Source of the DNA: CAZWLD01 sp964634685 | GTDB taxonomy: Bacteria > Bacillota_I > Bacilli_A > Acholeplasmatales > JAEDCM01 | Length of the DNA: 64,000 nt | Direction of reading: 5' to 3' | NCBI GenBank assembly: GCA_964634685.1 | Contig: CAZWLD010000004.1 | Span: forward strand, 1-64,000 | Shown: positions 44,012 through 53,065 of the stretch, piece by piece | How positions within the stretch are numbered: position 1 is the stretch's first letter | How the letters are laid out: each line of letters opens with the position of its first letter | The notes under the pieces: model-generated | What the model was told of the DNA's origin: nothing | What the model saw: the letters and a program-made list of their open reading frames with translations, nothing else | The model's database searches: none | Position numbers and translations under genes: made by a program

Positions 44012-44757
44012 CAGAAGCTTTTAAAATTGAAAATGTCAATTTATCCTATGGTGAAAAGCATGTTTTAAAGGATGTAAGTATTGATTTATATAAAAATAAA
44101 GTGACAGCCTTTATTGGCCCATCTGGCTGCGGTAAATCAACATTGCTAAGGTGCTTGAATCGGATGAATGACTTAATTGAAAATTGTCAAATAACGGGGA
44201 GTATTAAATATAATGATTGTGATATTAATGTCATCAATCCGATGGAATTAAGAACGAACGTGGGAATGGTTTTTCAAAATCCCAATCCCTTTCCAATGTC
44301 CATCTTTGATAATATTGCCTATGGCCCGCGCTGTCATGGCATTAAAAACAAGGCTAAGCTCAATGAGATCGTTGTCGATGCTTTAAAAAAAGCGGCAATT
44401 TATGATGAGGTTAAGGATAGGCTAAAGGATTCAGCTCTTTCATTATCGGGAGGCCAACAACAACGTCTTTGTATTGCAAGAACGATAGCGATGCATCCGG
44501 ATGTGATTTTGATGGATGAGCCAACAAGTGCCTTAGACCCAATCGCAACATTGAAAATTGAAGAATTAATCGATGAATTAAGAAAAGAATACACGATTAT
44601 TATTGTGACCCATAACATGCAACAGGCCACAAGAATTTCGGATTATACGGCCTTTTTCATGTTAGGTGAAATCATCGAATATAATAAAACCGAGGAATTA
44701 TTTAAAAATCCTAAGGAAAAGAAAACAGAAGATTATATCACAGGAAGGTTTGGATAA
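44008..44757 (+). CDS. pstB: Phosphate ABC transporter ATPase PstB
   Basis: 249 residues. Walker A GPSGCGKST followed by LLRCLNRMND, Q-loop VGMVFQNPNPFPMS, signature LSGGQQQRLCIAR, Walker B VILMDEPTSALDP and H-loop IVTHNMQQA are all typical of PstB. It powers phosphate uptake through PstCA. GAGGTG precedes the ATG, which overlaps the pstA stop. Confidence 0.97.
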   Translation: MTEAFKIENVNLSYGEKHVLKDVSIDLYKNKVTAFIGPSGCGKSTLLRCLNRMNDLIENCQITGSIKYNDCDINVINPMELRTNVGMVFQNPNPFPMSIFDNIAYGPRCHGIKNKAKLNEIVVDALKKAAIYDEVKDRLKDSALSLSGGQQQRLCIARTIAMHPDVILMDEPTSALDPIATLKIEELIDELRKEYTIIIVTHNMQQATRISDYTAFFMLGEIIEYNKTEELFKNPKEKKTEDYITGRFG

Positions 44758-44758
44758 A

Positions 44759-45397
44759 ATGAAGCTAGAAGAAGAAATTGAACACTTAACACAAATGGTT
44801 GTTAAAATGGCGGATGTTGTGTTAGATAATTTAAGAATTGCTTTAGAGATTTATTATCAATATGATGAGACGAAAATTGAATTAATCAATGATGATTTAG
44901 TTGATATGCACGAGCGATTGATTGAAGAAATGTGCTTGAATATTATGCTTAAGGAACGACCTTATGCTAAGGATTTACGAAAGGTTTCAGGAATTTTGAA
45001 ATTAGTTGAGGATATTGAACGCTTAGGAGATCATGCCGAAGACATTAGAGATTTTGCGGTTAAAATCAGTAATGCAAGTCATCATAAGATACCAAAGCTT
45101 GATGAAGCCATTACCATTACCTTAAAAATGGTAAATGATAGTATTTTGAGCTTTGTGAATAAGGATATCAATTTAGCTAATGATGTTATTAAGCGTGATG
45201 ATTTAGTTGATAAATTATACAATGAGTGTCTAGATATTATTATTGAAAACAATAAAAAAGACTATAGTAGTGAATTTTCAATCTACACAACGTTGATTGT
45301 CAAATATATTGAAAGAATTGCCGACCACGCCGTTAATGTCGCTGAATGGGTTATCTATATCCTAAGTGGATATCACAAGGATAAACAAATATTCTAA
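44759..45397 (+). CDS. phoU: Phosphate signalling protein PhoU
   Basis: 212 residues, two PhoU repeats of three helices. The metal-binding motifs are readable: DIERLGDHAEDI (about 82-93) and YIERIADHAVNVAEW (about 182-196). PhoU links PstSCAB activity to the kinase PhoR and damps uptake. It starts 2 bases after pstB; AGGAAGG lies upstream. Confidence 0.95.
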   Translation: MKLEEEIEHLTQMVVKMADVVLDNLRIALEIYYQYDETKIELINDDLVDMHERLIEEMCLNIMLKERPYAKDLRKVSGILKLVEDIERLGDHAEDIRDFAVKISNASHHKIPKLDEAITITLKMVNDSILSFVNKDINLANDVIKRDDLVDKLYNECLDIIIENNKKDYSSEFSIYTTLIVKYIERIADHAVNVAEWVIYILSGYHKDKQIF

Positions 45398-45451
45398 TTT
45401 ATCTTGCAAAAGAAGATAAAAAAGATAATAATAGAGGTGGGAGATGATAAA

Positions 45452-46117
45452 ATGGAAGGTTTAATTTATTCGGTTGAGGATGACAAGGACATCTCAAAAA
45501 TCATCAATTTGACCTTGTCTAAGCAAGGGTATACCGTAAAATCATTTTATGATGGAGAATCGTTTTTTAAGGCTTTATATAGCGAAAAACCGGATATGAT
45601 TTTACTAGATATGATGCTTCCGGATTATGATGGCTTAGAAATATTAAAAATAGTTCGAGCAAATAAAAATTTTGATGATGTTTTTATTATGATTATCTCC
45701 GCTCGAATTATGCTTACTGATAAGGTTGATGGTCTTGATTATGGAGCTGATGATTATATCGAAAAGCCCTTTGATATTTTGGAATTAATGTCGCGTGTTA
45801 ATTCGAAATTTCGAAGAATAAAGAAGAATAATATCTTGTCTTATGGCAATTTACGTTTAGATAAGGAATATCACAAGGCTTATTATGATGATGATTTGAT
45901 TGAATTAACCTTAAAGGAATTTGAAATTTTAGAATTATTAATCAAGAGCCAAGGAAAGGTCGTCACAAGAGAAGAAATATTAAATGAAATTTGGGGCGAT
46001 AATGAGGATTTGCAGACGCGAACGATTGATATGCATATCAAGTCTCTTCGAAAAAAAATTGGCCATGATGATATTATAGAAACCATTTATGGGGTTGGAT
46101 ATCGGGTGAAATTATGA
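45452..46117 (+). CDS. phoP: Phosphate regulon response regulator (PhoP/PhoB type)
   Basis: 221 residues. Receiver domain with Asp10/Asp11, phospho-acceptor Asp53 in MILLDMMLPDYDG and Lys in YIEKPFD; winged-helix domain from about 125, ending TIYGVGYRVK. Its place after phoU and before a PAS-bearing kinase, with Pho boxes at the head of the operon, identifies the role. The start after GAGGTGGGAG was preferred over an in-frame codon at 45404. Confidence 0.9.
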   Translation: MEGLIYSVEDDKDISKIINLTLSKQGYTVKSFYDGESFFKALYSEKPDMILLDMMLPDYDGLEILKIVRANKNFDDVFIMIISARIMLTDKVDGLDYGADDYIEKPFDILELMSRVNSKFRRIKKNNILSYGNLRLDKEYHKAYYDDDLIELTLKEFEILELLIKSQGKVVTREEILNEIWGDNEDLQTRTIDMHIKSLRKKIGHDDIIETIYGVGYRVKL

Positions 46118-47793
46118 GAAAAAAATACATTGTTATCAATACTTTGATTTTAGTTTTTTCGTTATTAATTTTTTTGTTTACCTCCGCTTGTATCGTTTCT
46201 GATTTGAATTTATCGAATCGAAATCAAACCTTAAAGAATTATTTGTCGCTTATTGAATCATCCTTTAATGGATCGAATATGGAGACAATTTCTTCAAATA
46301 TTCAAAAGACTAATAAGGATTTACGAATTACCTTTATTGATAAAGAAGGTAAAGTTTTGCTAGATACAGCTAAAACAAGCGAAGAGAATCATCTTGATCG
46401 TTATGAGATTAAAAATATTGGCAAAATGGCCTGCCGTTATTCAGAAACAACCAATATTAAAATGTATTATCTTGCAGGCTATGACAGTACAAATGGTATT
46501 TATATCAGGGTCGCAATTCCGGAATCAGCGGTATCTGATACGGTTAATCACTTTACCTATTATGGCTTTGCGGCAATTATTATTTTAAGCTTTATTTCGT
46601 TTGGTTTCATTTATTTGTCTTCAAAAAAATTAGTCAAGCCTTTGAAAAATGAAATAGCAAATTTATCAAAAATTACGAATACGGAATTATCCTATAAGGG
46701 TGATGATTTGGTAGAATTATCTAACCAAATCGTAAGTGTTAGTCGAATAATTAATAACTATATTGCCTCAATCAAAAGCGAAACGGATAAATTGAATTAC
46801 ATTATTGAAAATATGAATAATGGAATTATCATTATTTCAGGTTTAGGAAATATTTTATTGATTAATAATGTTGCCTTGAAGGTTTTAAACCGTAAAAAAG
46901 AGGATATTCAAAATAAATCATATCTTTATTGCTTTGTTGATTTAAAAATTTCTAATGAGATTGAAAAAGCGATGAATTCGAAGCAGGAATATAGTACTAT
47001 CTATGAAAATGAGGATCGGACCTATCTTGTATCTATTACATCACTTTACGCCGATTTTGTTATGGATGGAGAACAATCGGGAGTTAGTGTCTTCATTTAT
47101 GATGTGACCGAAGAAAAAAGACTCGAGAGGGTTAAGCTTGATTTCTTTGCGAATGCCAGTCATGAGCTTAAAAGTCCTTTAACCTCTATTATTGGTTATC
47201 AGCAATTGATTAGTGAAGGAATTATTGCTGATGAAGCTGAAATCAAGGATGCGACAGCTAAGACAATTAAAGAGGCTTCACGAATGAATCAAATTATCAT
47301 CGATATGCTTGAATTATCTAAGCTTGAAATGGTACCTAGTGTGTTAAAAAAAGAGAATCTTTTGTCAATGAGTGAATCTGTTGATTCAACCTTAGAATCA
47401 TTTGATGAAATTATCAAACAGAAGCAAATCAAAATTGTTAAGGATTATAGTGATTTTCAGGTTCTATTTGATAAGGATGATTTATATCATTTGATAAGAA
47501 ACATTGTGGATAATGCGATTAAATACAATGTTATAAATGGCGTGATATTAATTAAGATTGATGCCTCAAATAAAACACTTGCGATAAATAATACCGGGGA
47601 GATTATCTCAAATGAAGATCAAACGCGCATTTTTGAGAGATTTTATCGTGTTGATAAGGCTAAATCAAAGGAGCTTGGGGGAACTGGACTCGGCTTGGCG
47701 ATTGTTAAGCATATTTGTTTAAACAATGATGTTTTAATCAACGTTGAGTCAAAAGCTAACGAAGGAACAACCTTTACCTTTAAATTTAAATAG
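46114..47793 (+). CDS. phoR: Phosphate regulon sensor kinase (PhoR type)
   Basis: 559 residues. Helix 1 (about 7-30), an outer domain of about 120 residues, helix 2 (about 150-170), a HAMP-like linker, then a PAS domain (about 225-330; IIENMNNGIIIISGLGNILL). H-box NASHELKSPL has His350. The ATPase has N-box IRNIVDNAIKY and GGTGLGLAIVKHI. The HAMP-PAS-kinase plan matches PhoR of Bacillota. ATGA overlap with the regulator. Last gene of the pst operon. Confidence 0.9.
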   Translation: MRKKYIVINTLILVFSLLIFLFTSACIVSDLNLSNRNQTLKNYLSLIESSFNGSNMETISSNIQKTNKDLRITFIDKEGKVLLDTAKTSEENHLDRYEIKNIGKMACRYSETTNIKMYYLAGYDSTNGIYIRVAIPESAVSDTVNHFTYYGFAAIIILSFISFGFIYLSSKKLVKPLKNEIANLSKITNTELSYKGDDLVELSNQIVSVSRIINNYIASIKSETDKLNYIIENMNNGIIIISGLGNILLINNVALKVLNRKKEDIQNKSYLYCFVDLKISNEIEKAMNSKQEYSTIYENEDRTYLVSITSLYADFVMDGEQSGVSVFIYDVTEEKRLERVKLDFFANASHELKSPLTSIIGYQQLISEGIIADEAEIKDATAKTIKEASRMNQIIIDMLELSKLEMVPSVLKKENLLSMSESVDSTLESFDEIIKQKQIKIVKDYSDFQVLFDKDDLYHLIRNIVDNAIKYNVINGVILIKIDASNKTLAINNTGEIISNEDQTRIFERFYRVDKAKSKELGGTGLGLAIVKHICLNNDVLINVESKANEGTTFTFKFK

Positions 47794-47851
47794 TTGAGTA
47801 AATGTAGGTTCTATAAGACAGTATTAGAACATTACTAACATCGAGTGCGCC

Positions 47852-47897
47852 AAAAACAAGCGATAATTTGTTTTCATAACCGAATATCGCTTGTTTT
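47852..47897 (+). terminator. Intrinsic terminator of the pst operon
   Basis: AAAAACAAGCGAT pairs perfectly with ATCGCTTGTTTTT across a 20-base loop; the T run follows within the 3' arm. The symmetrical A/T ends could work in both directions. Confidence 0.75.
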
Positions 47898-47983
47898 TAT
47901 ATTTTTAATCGCCCAATGAAAGCGTAGTTGTCACCATTTTACTTTATTCGCTGTAAAAAATGTAATTATTCCCCAAAAATTCG

Positions 47984-48012
47984 TTGTAATTTTTGTAATA
48001 GTGCGCTATAAT
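47984..48012 (+). promoter_or_regulatory. Promoter of the second AAA ATPase gene
   Basis: TTGTAA (47984-47989), 17-base spacer, TATAAT (48007-48012). Confidence 0.65.
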
Positions 48013-48040
48013 ATCTTTGTATTATGACGGAGGTGAGTCT

Positions 48041-49357
48041 ATGTACCGAATTGCGATTGAGAAACTATTAAAATGGAAAGAAAGCAAACGCCGGAAGCCA
48101 CTAATCATCGAGGGAGCACGCCAAGTTGGCAAAACCTGGCTGATGAAAGAGTTCGGCAGACTAGCATATGCGGATACTGTTTATATTAACTTTGACTCTA
48201 ATTCCAGAATGGCGGAGCTTTTTGCGTCTGATTTGGATATAAACCGCTTGATAATGGGATTTGAACTATATGAAGGTCGAAAAATAGACCCCAACAATAC
48301 TTTGTTGATTTTTGATGAGGTGCAGGAAGTTCCGAGAGCCTTGGCGTCGTTAAAATACTTCTATGAAAATGCCCCTCAGTATCACATTGTCTGTGCCGGT
48401 TCTCTACTCGGCATCGCATTACATGAGGGAACTTCCTTCCCTGTTGGTAAGGTGGATTTTTTAAAGCTCTATCCCCTTTCTTTTAGAGAATTTATGATGG
48501 CAACTGATAAGGAGGATTTTGCGGAGCTTCTTAATAAACGGGATTTCCAGATGATCGCAAGCTTTAGACAAACATATATAGACCTCTTAAAGCAATATTA
48601 CTTTGTAGGCGGTATGCCTGAAGCGGTGCAGAGCTTTGTAGAGAATAAAGATTTCAATGAGGTACGTGACATTCAAAAGCGGATCTTAGCTGCTTATGAG
48701 CAGGATTTTTCAAAACATGCTCCCAATGCCATTGTTCCGAAAATTCGTATGTTGTGGAATAGCATCCCATCTCAGCTTGCAAAAGAAAATAAGAAGTTTA
48801 TTTATGGACTTCTTCGTGAAGGTGCTCGTGCAAAAGAGTATGAAACAGCTATTATGTGGCTGTCTGATTGCGGACTTGTTCACAAGGTCAGTCGAGTCAA
48901 TACAGCTGGTGTTCCTTTGAAGGCTTATGAGGACTTAAAAGCTTTCAAGCTGTTTGTAGTCGATATAGGGTTGCTTGGCTGTATGGCTGGTCTTAATCAA
49001 CGTACATTGCTTGACGGAAATGATTTTTTCGTAGAGTTTAAGGGAGCATTAACAGAACAGTATGTTTGCCAACAGCTTAAAACCATCGAGGATTTTGGGG
49101 TTTACTATTACACCAATGATAGAGGATCCTGTGAGGTTGATTTTGTTGTGGATACGGGTGATTTAATTATTCCTGTTGAGGTAAAAGCGGAAGTCAATCT
49201 CAAAGCTAAGAGTTTGAAGACCTATCAAGAGAAGTTTTCACCCAGAGTATCGGTTCGCACTTCGATGACCGACTACAAAAAGGAATCTTGGCTCATAAAT
49301 CTTCCATTGTATGCAATCGAACAGCTTTCTAGGATATTATTGGACAATAATAAGTAA
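48041..49357 (+). CDS. AAA+ ATPase with DUF4143 domain, probably acquired
   Basis: 438 residues. Walker A GARQVGKT (about residues 26-33), Walker B TLLIFDEVQE, sensor VCAGSLLG, substrate-region motif YPLSFREFM, and a C-terminal DUF4143 part with CEVDFVV and VPVEVKAE (PD-ExK-like). It belongs to a different subgroup from the minus-strand ATPase at 39-40 kb. Its codons use more G and C (GGC, CTC, CGG, GCG) than its neighbours, which suggests horizontal transfer. GGAGGTGA is well placed before the ATG. Single-gene unit; function unknown. Confidence 0.87.
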   Translation: MYRIAIEKLLKWKESKRRKPLIIEGARQVGKTWLMKEFGRLAYADTVYINFDSNSRMAELFASDLDINRLIMGFELYEGRKIDPNNTLLIFDEVQEVPRALASLKYFYENAPQYHIVCAGSLLGIALHEGTSFPVGKVDFLKLYPLSFREFMMATDKEDFAELLNKRDFQMIASFRQTYIDLLKQYYFVGGMPEAVQSFVENKDFNEVRDIQKRILAAYEQDFSKHAPNAIVPKIRMLWNSIPSQLAKENKKFIYGLLREGARAKEYETAIMWLSDCGLVHKVSRVNTAGVPLKAYEDLKAFKLFVVDIGLLGCMAGLNQRTLLDGNDFFVEFKGALTEQYVCQQLKTIEDFGVYYYTNDRGSCEVDFVVDTGDLIIPVEVKAEVNLKAKSLKTYQEKFSPRVSVRTSMTDYKKESWLINLPLYAIEQLSRILLDNNK

Positions 49358-49649
49358 GAGATTATCGAGGTTAAGGGAATTTAATTCTTAAATAAACAGT
49401 ATATAAAATCCTTAAAAATTCTAATTTATTTTTTATCTAACTGGCTAAAATCAGGTAAATCTGTCCTATTAAAACGAAATTCAATGGATTACTTGCACAT
49501 CATTTGTGTGAAATTATTCCTTTGGATTTTTTTATCTAAGCAAGACTGAACTATAACCTTATTTATTATGATAAATTTATTTTTTGTTTAAAATCATTGA
49601 CAAAAAGTGTATTTTTTGTTAATGATATGATATAAAGTGGATTAATATT
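49358..49649. other. AT-rich intergenic region without a supportable gene
   Basis: No open frame with start and ribosome site. One stretch (about 49441-49549) reads WLKSGKSVLLKRNS, faintly like an ATPase P-loop, but has no start and soon ends. A perfect TTGACA (49597-49602) lacks a -10 at the right distance. Confidence 0.4.
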
Positions 49650-49677
49650 TTGAAATGAAATTTGACTATTTTATAGA
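49650..49677 (+). promoter_or_regulatory. Possible promoter of the three-gene ABC operon
   Basis: TTGAAA (49650-49655), 16-base spacer, TATAGA (49672-49677). Confidence 0.45.
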
Positions 49678-49705
49678 TTAGGTGAAAAAGATAGGTGGTT
49701 TGTTA

Positions 49706-49951
49706 ATGAAATTTGATGAAAGCTAAGCCGAACCTCATTTAATAAATAAGCGTTTTTGCGGCGATTCAGATTTCTTGTTTTTGGTTGAAAAGGAAATTGA
49801 TAAGAGTTTTATGGAATTAAAGAACATATATGATAATGATAAAAATGAATATTTTAATCTATTAAAGAAAAATGAAAAGATAAATGTTTTGTTTTTTTTT
49901 GACTATCGTTTATTTTTTTCCAGATATCTAAATATAGCAAAAGGGAGATAA
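49706..49951 (+). pseudogene. Short leader gene with an early in-frame stop
   Basis: After AGGTGG, an ATG opens MKFDES and meets TAA at codon 7. The same frame then stays open for 74 codons (AEPHLINKRFCGDSDF ... YLNIAKGR) and ends 2 bases before the ABC ATPase start. Ribosome site, length and position suggest a small gene of about 81 codons at the head of the operon, now broken. I do not recognise the product. Confidence 0.4.
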
Positions 49952-49953
49952 TT

Positions 49954-50601
49954 ATGATTCAAATAGAAAAATTATCAAAAAAAATTAAAGGAAAAACCAT
50001 TCTAAAAATTGATAACTTAATTATCGATAAACAATTTACCATTATCACAGGTAATTCAGGAGCTGGAAAATCAACTCTTTTGCGTGTTATTTCTACAATT
50101 GATTGTGATTATGATGGTAATGTTTTTATTGATGGAGTTAATTTAAAAAACAAAGAGATAAACATTCCAATATTAAGAAACAAAAAAATGGGATTTATGT
50201 TTCAAGATTATTTATTGGATGAAAGACTAACTGTTTTTGAGAATATTGAAATACCTTTATTAATTGCTGGATGTAGTAAAGAGGAAAGAAAAAAGCGAAT
50301 TGCTGATGTTTTGGTTAAGGTTCATCTTGATGAAATAAGTAATCAAAAAGCTAAAACCTTAAGTGGAGGCGAGAAGCAAAGAGTAGCTTATGCCCGGGCA
50401 ATAATCAATAATCCTGAAATAATATTTGCGGACGAACCAACTTCTTCATTAGATGAAGGCAATGCTAAAGATATAATGGAAATGCTAAAGAAATTATCTA
50501 AAGAGGGCACAATGGTTGTCATGGTATCACATGATGATGATTTATTTTGCTATGGTGATCAAATCATTACTCTTAAGAATGGGATGATTAGAGATGAATA
50601 G
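49954..50601 (+). CDS. ABC transporter ATPase (LolD/MacB type)
   Basis: 215 residues. Walker A GNSGAGKST (about 33-41), Q-loop MGFMFQDY, signature LSGGEKQRVAYAR, Walker B IIFADEPTSSLD and H-loop VSHDD. AAAGGGAG precedes the ATG. It overlaps the next gene by 8 bases and drives the following FtsX-like permeases. Such sets export peptides or give self-protection; the broken small gene just upstream might be related, but this is only a guess. Confidence 0.9.
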   Translation: MIQIEKLSKKIKGKTILKIDNLIIDKQFTIITGNSGAGKSTLLRVISTIDCDYDGNVFIDGVNLKNKEINIPILRNKKMGFMFQDYLLDERLTVFENIEIPLLIAGCSKEERKKRIADVLVKVHLDEISNQKAKTLSGGEKQRVAYARAIINNPEIIFADEPTSSLDEGNAKDIMEMLKKLSKEGTMVVMVSHDDDLFCYGDQIITLKNGMIRDE

Positions 50602-51655
50602 TATAAATCTAACTGCGAAGCCATATTTGATTTACAAAAGAAGAGTAATTCTTGTCACAATGGCTGTTATTTTATTGATTACTTCAGTTTTTTCAATGCT
50701 TAGTCTTAAGAATGGTTGTGACGATTGTTTGAGGGAAAAATTAAATGAGATAGAAGGGTCTATTCAATTAAAAATTAGGTATCCATTTCAAGAACTTGAG
50801 AAAATTAAGAGTCTTTATTGCTTGAAATCGGATGTCTCTTTGGCTAGAATTGATGGATTTGATGAGCCTGTTTACATATCACAGTTTTATTCAAACATTC
50901 CTTCTGAACAAATAAATAATTATACTTCTATTGGCGACTTCTATTTTTGCGGTGAAGATTACTATTATGGTGATACATTAAAATGTAAAATTAGTTTAGC
51001 AATTGCAAATCAGTTTTCGCTTCATGTTGGAGAATATATCAAATTAAGTGATGATAATCAAATATTATATATCTCGGATATTATCAATATTGGATCATCA
51101 CAAAGAATTTCTATTCCGATAAATCTTTACGAAAAAAGAGGAAGAATTAATCTATATCAGGGTGAATTTTTATTTGATGATTATGTCTTACTTAATAGTA
51201 ATGGGTTAAAGAGTGATAACCTAAATATGTTTGTTTACTATGATACGGTAAAAATAATTAAGTCATTATTTTCAACATTGTCTAATGTATTTTTGGTTGT
51301 TTTGTTCTTATGTTATTTTGCTTACATAATGACTTTTATTATAAGTAATAGGAAATATTTTTTGATTGAAAACTATTTAGGCATTTCTAAAAAGCGATTA
51401 TTTTTTGAATATTTCATTATAAATTTGGTTCATACTGCTCTAATTGTTGTCGTTTCCTTGGGATTGATTATGATATCAAGTTCAAAAATTGTTGATAATT
51501 TAGGAAAAGCCTTTTCAGTAGAATCTTTGCAATTTGTTTTTGATGGACATTTCTTTATAGTAATTTCATTATCCTTATTTTTGTTATCATCATTGGTAAT
51601 TTTCTTTTTCTTTATTACTTTGGCAAAAAGGGGGATAAATTATGTGGAAGATTAA
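50594..51655 (+). CDS. FtsX-like ABC permease subunit 1
   Basis: 353 residues. Helix near 18-36, an extracytoplasmic domain of about 190 residues with three Cys near its start and middle (NGCDDCLREK, YFCGEDYY), then three helices (about 233-255, 275-298 and 318-342) typical of the FtsX C-terminal core. It overlaps the ATPase and the second permease (14 bases). It forms the membrane part with subunit 2. No family-specific name can be given. Confidence 0.75.
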   Translation: MNSINLTAKPYLIYKRRVILVTMAVILLITSVFSMLSLKNGCDDCLREKLNEIEGSIQLKIRYPFQELEKIKSLYCLKSDVSLARIDGFDEPVYISQFYSNIPSEQINNYTSIGDFYFCGEDYYYGDTLKCKISLAIANQFSLHVGEYIKLSDDNQILYISDIINIGSSQRISIPINLYEKRGRINLYQGEFLFDDYVLLNSNGLKSDNLNMFVYYDTVKIIKSLFSTLSNVFLVVLFLCYFAYIMTFIISNRKYFLIENYLGISKKRLFFEYFIINLVHTALIVVVSLGLIMISSSKIVDNLGKAFSVESLQFVFDGHFFIVISLSLFLLSSLVIFFFFITLAKRGINYVED

Positions 51656-52841
51656 ACATCTAATTAGAAATGTATTTTGTAATACATCATCATATTTATT
51701 ATTGCTAATATCAATAACCGTTTTTTCTTCTTTATTCTTTTTTTATACCTCAACAAAAGCGGTTAAAGAGATAAAGGAAGAAAAACCAGAAATGTATCTA
51801 GCAAGCAATTATGTTTATTCTAAAGGATATTCTGATTTAGATTATCCATATATTAAGGAAAGAATTGATGCAAAGCTTATTAGACATGTTCCCTTAAATC
51901 AAACATTTTATTTCAATGATTTGATTAGTGATAAAATCTCATCTGTTGTAATATATGTATCAAAAGATACCTCAAAATCAATAAATAGTGAATCTGATAA
52001 TAAAAGGGTTACATTTTTAATAGGCTCTGAACCTAAGTCTTCAAATGAAGTTGTTGTAGGCGAAGAATTATTATCATGTTATAATCTTAATTATAAAAAT
52101 GCAATTGGCAGTAAAATATCTTATAAATATACAAATAATAGTGGAAGTATCATTGAATTCAAGGGTTTAACAATTTGTGGAATAATTAGTTCAGATATAA
52201 ACAAATTATCTGGAATGAGTAATAAAAAATCAAATTTATTTTGGTTATATGATGATTTAAATATTTTTGTGGATAGAAAACCAATCGAAGATACAATTTT
52301 TGATAGTGATGTTTTGATAGATGAAAGAACATACTATTTTATGAAGGATTTTGCACATTTAGATGTGATGGTAGAAAATGGAAAGAGTAGAGGCTATGAA
52401 ATGGTTTCTTCCGACCTTGATATTTTAACAGTACTAGGGCTTATTTCTAGTAATGCTGTCGATAAAGCAATTACAATTGTTTGGGTTATCTTTGGGCCAA
52501 TATTTATTTTTGTGGCCGGTGTAATGATTGTCTTTATATTAGAGCGCTTTTTAAATGAAAGATTGAGAGAAATAAAGATAATGAAATATTTAGGATTGGG
52601 CAAATTTTCTTTTGCAGTAATATTTGTTATAGAATTATTTGTTTTGTTTTCGATTTCGGTCTTGGCTTCATATTTTATTGCTAATGCGCTATATTCTGCA
52701 TTTTCTCATATGTTAAGCGAAAAATACATGTGTGAACTTAGATATGATATTAATAAGGGTATTTGGCTTCTATTGATATTTTCGCTAATAGCTTTCTTAG
52801 TTGAAGTAGTTTTATTATATAGAAAGAAGAGGAATATTTAA
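51642..52841 (+). CDS. FtsX-like ABC permease subunit 2
   Basis: 399 residues. Helix near 14-32, a large outer domain, and three C-terminal helices (about 280-303, 325-350 and 370-393), with the FtsX-type ERFLNERLREIKIMKYLG before the second. It ends VVLLYRKKRNI. GGGGGA lies before the ATG. The stop codon overlaps an ATG (TAATG) that opens a further, now broken, gene. Two unequal permease chains plus one ATPase suggest a heterodimeric transporter. Confidence 0.78.
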   Translation: MWKIKHLIRNVFCNTSSYLLLLISITVFSSLFFFYTSTKAVKEIKEEKPEMYLASNYVYSKGYSDLDYPYIKERIDAKLIRHVPLNQTFYFNDLISDKISSVVIYVSKDTSKSINSESDNKRVTFLIGSEPKSSNEVVVGEELLSCYNLNYKNAIGSKISYKYTNNSGSIIEFKGLTICGIISSDINKLSGMSNKKSNLFWLYDDLNIFVDRKPIEDTIFDSDVLIDERTYYFMKDFAHLDVMVENGKSRGYEMVSSDLDILTVLGLISSNAVDKAITIVWVIFGPIFIFVAGVMIVFILERFLNERLREIKIMKYLGLGKFSFAVIFVIELFVLFSISVLASYFIANALYSAFSHMLSEKYMCELRYDINKGIWLLLIFSLIAFLVEVVLLYRKKRNI

Positions 52842-52897
52842 TGAAAAAAATGATTTCTTATTTAAAGTTTAGTTTAATTTCGTCACGGTTATTATGA
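52841..52897 (+). pseudogene. 5' remnant of a fourth gene of the ABC operon
   Basis: An ATG overlapping the permease stop, with GAGG upstream, begins MKKMISYLKFSLISSRLL and stops after 18 codons. The basic, amphipathic start resembles that of FtsX-type permeases. A matching 3' end lies at 54907-54966, 2 kb away. Confidence 0.45.
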
Positions 52898-53012
52898 ACT
52901 AGCTGAAAAAAGTGCTGTTTCCGAAGAACAACTTCTTGTAAATCTCCTTCTATGTCGAGAACAAAACTGGATGCCTCAATTTTTTTACAAAAGTACTTGC
53001 ATGAATAAATGA
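52887..53012 (+). pseudogene. Unassigned 3' coding fragment
   Basis: A frame without a start reads GYYELAEKSAVSEEQLL, continues with normal protein composition (CREQNWMPQFFYK) and stops at 53010. It looks like the C-terminal end of a lost gene. Family unknown. Confidence 0.35.
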
Positions 53013-53025
53013 ATTGCTTTATAAT
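52997..53025 (+). promoter_or_regulatory. Promoter of cysK
   Basis: TTGCAT (52997-53002), 17-base spacer, TATAAT (53020-53025). Confidence 0.65.
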
Positions 53026-53065
53026 GCTTAGTAAAATAGTAGGAATTAGAAAAGAGGAAAAGAAA

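Noticed and set aside
49441..49549. P-loop-like stretch WLKSGKSVLL in the intergenic region
   Set aside because: No start, no Walker B, and it ends within 35 codons; one short match is not enough.
49597..49635. Promoter from the perfect TTGACA at 49597
   Set aside because: The nearest good -10 elements (TATGAT, TATAAA) are 22 or more bases away, too far for a standard promoter.
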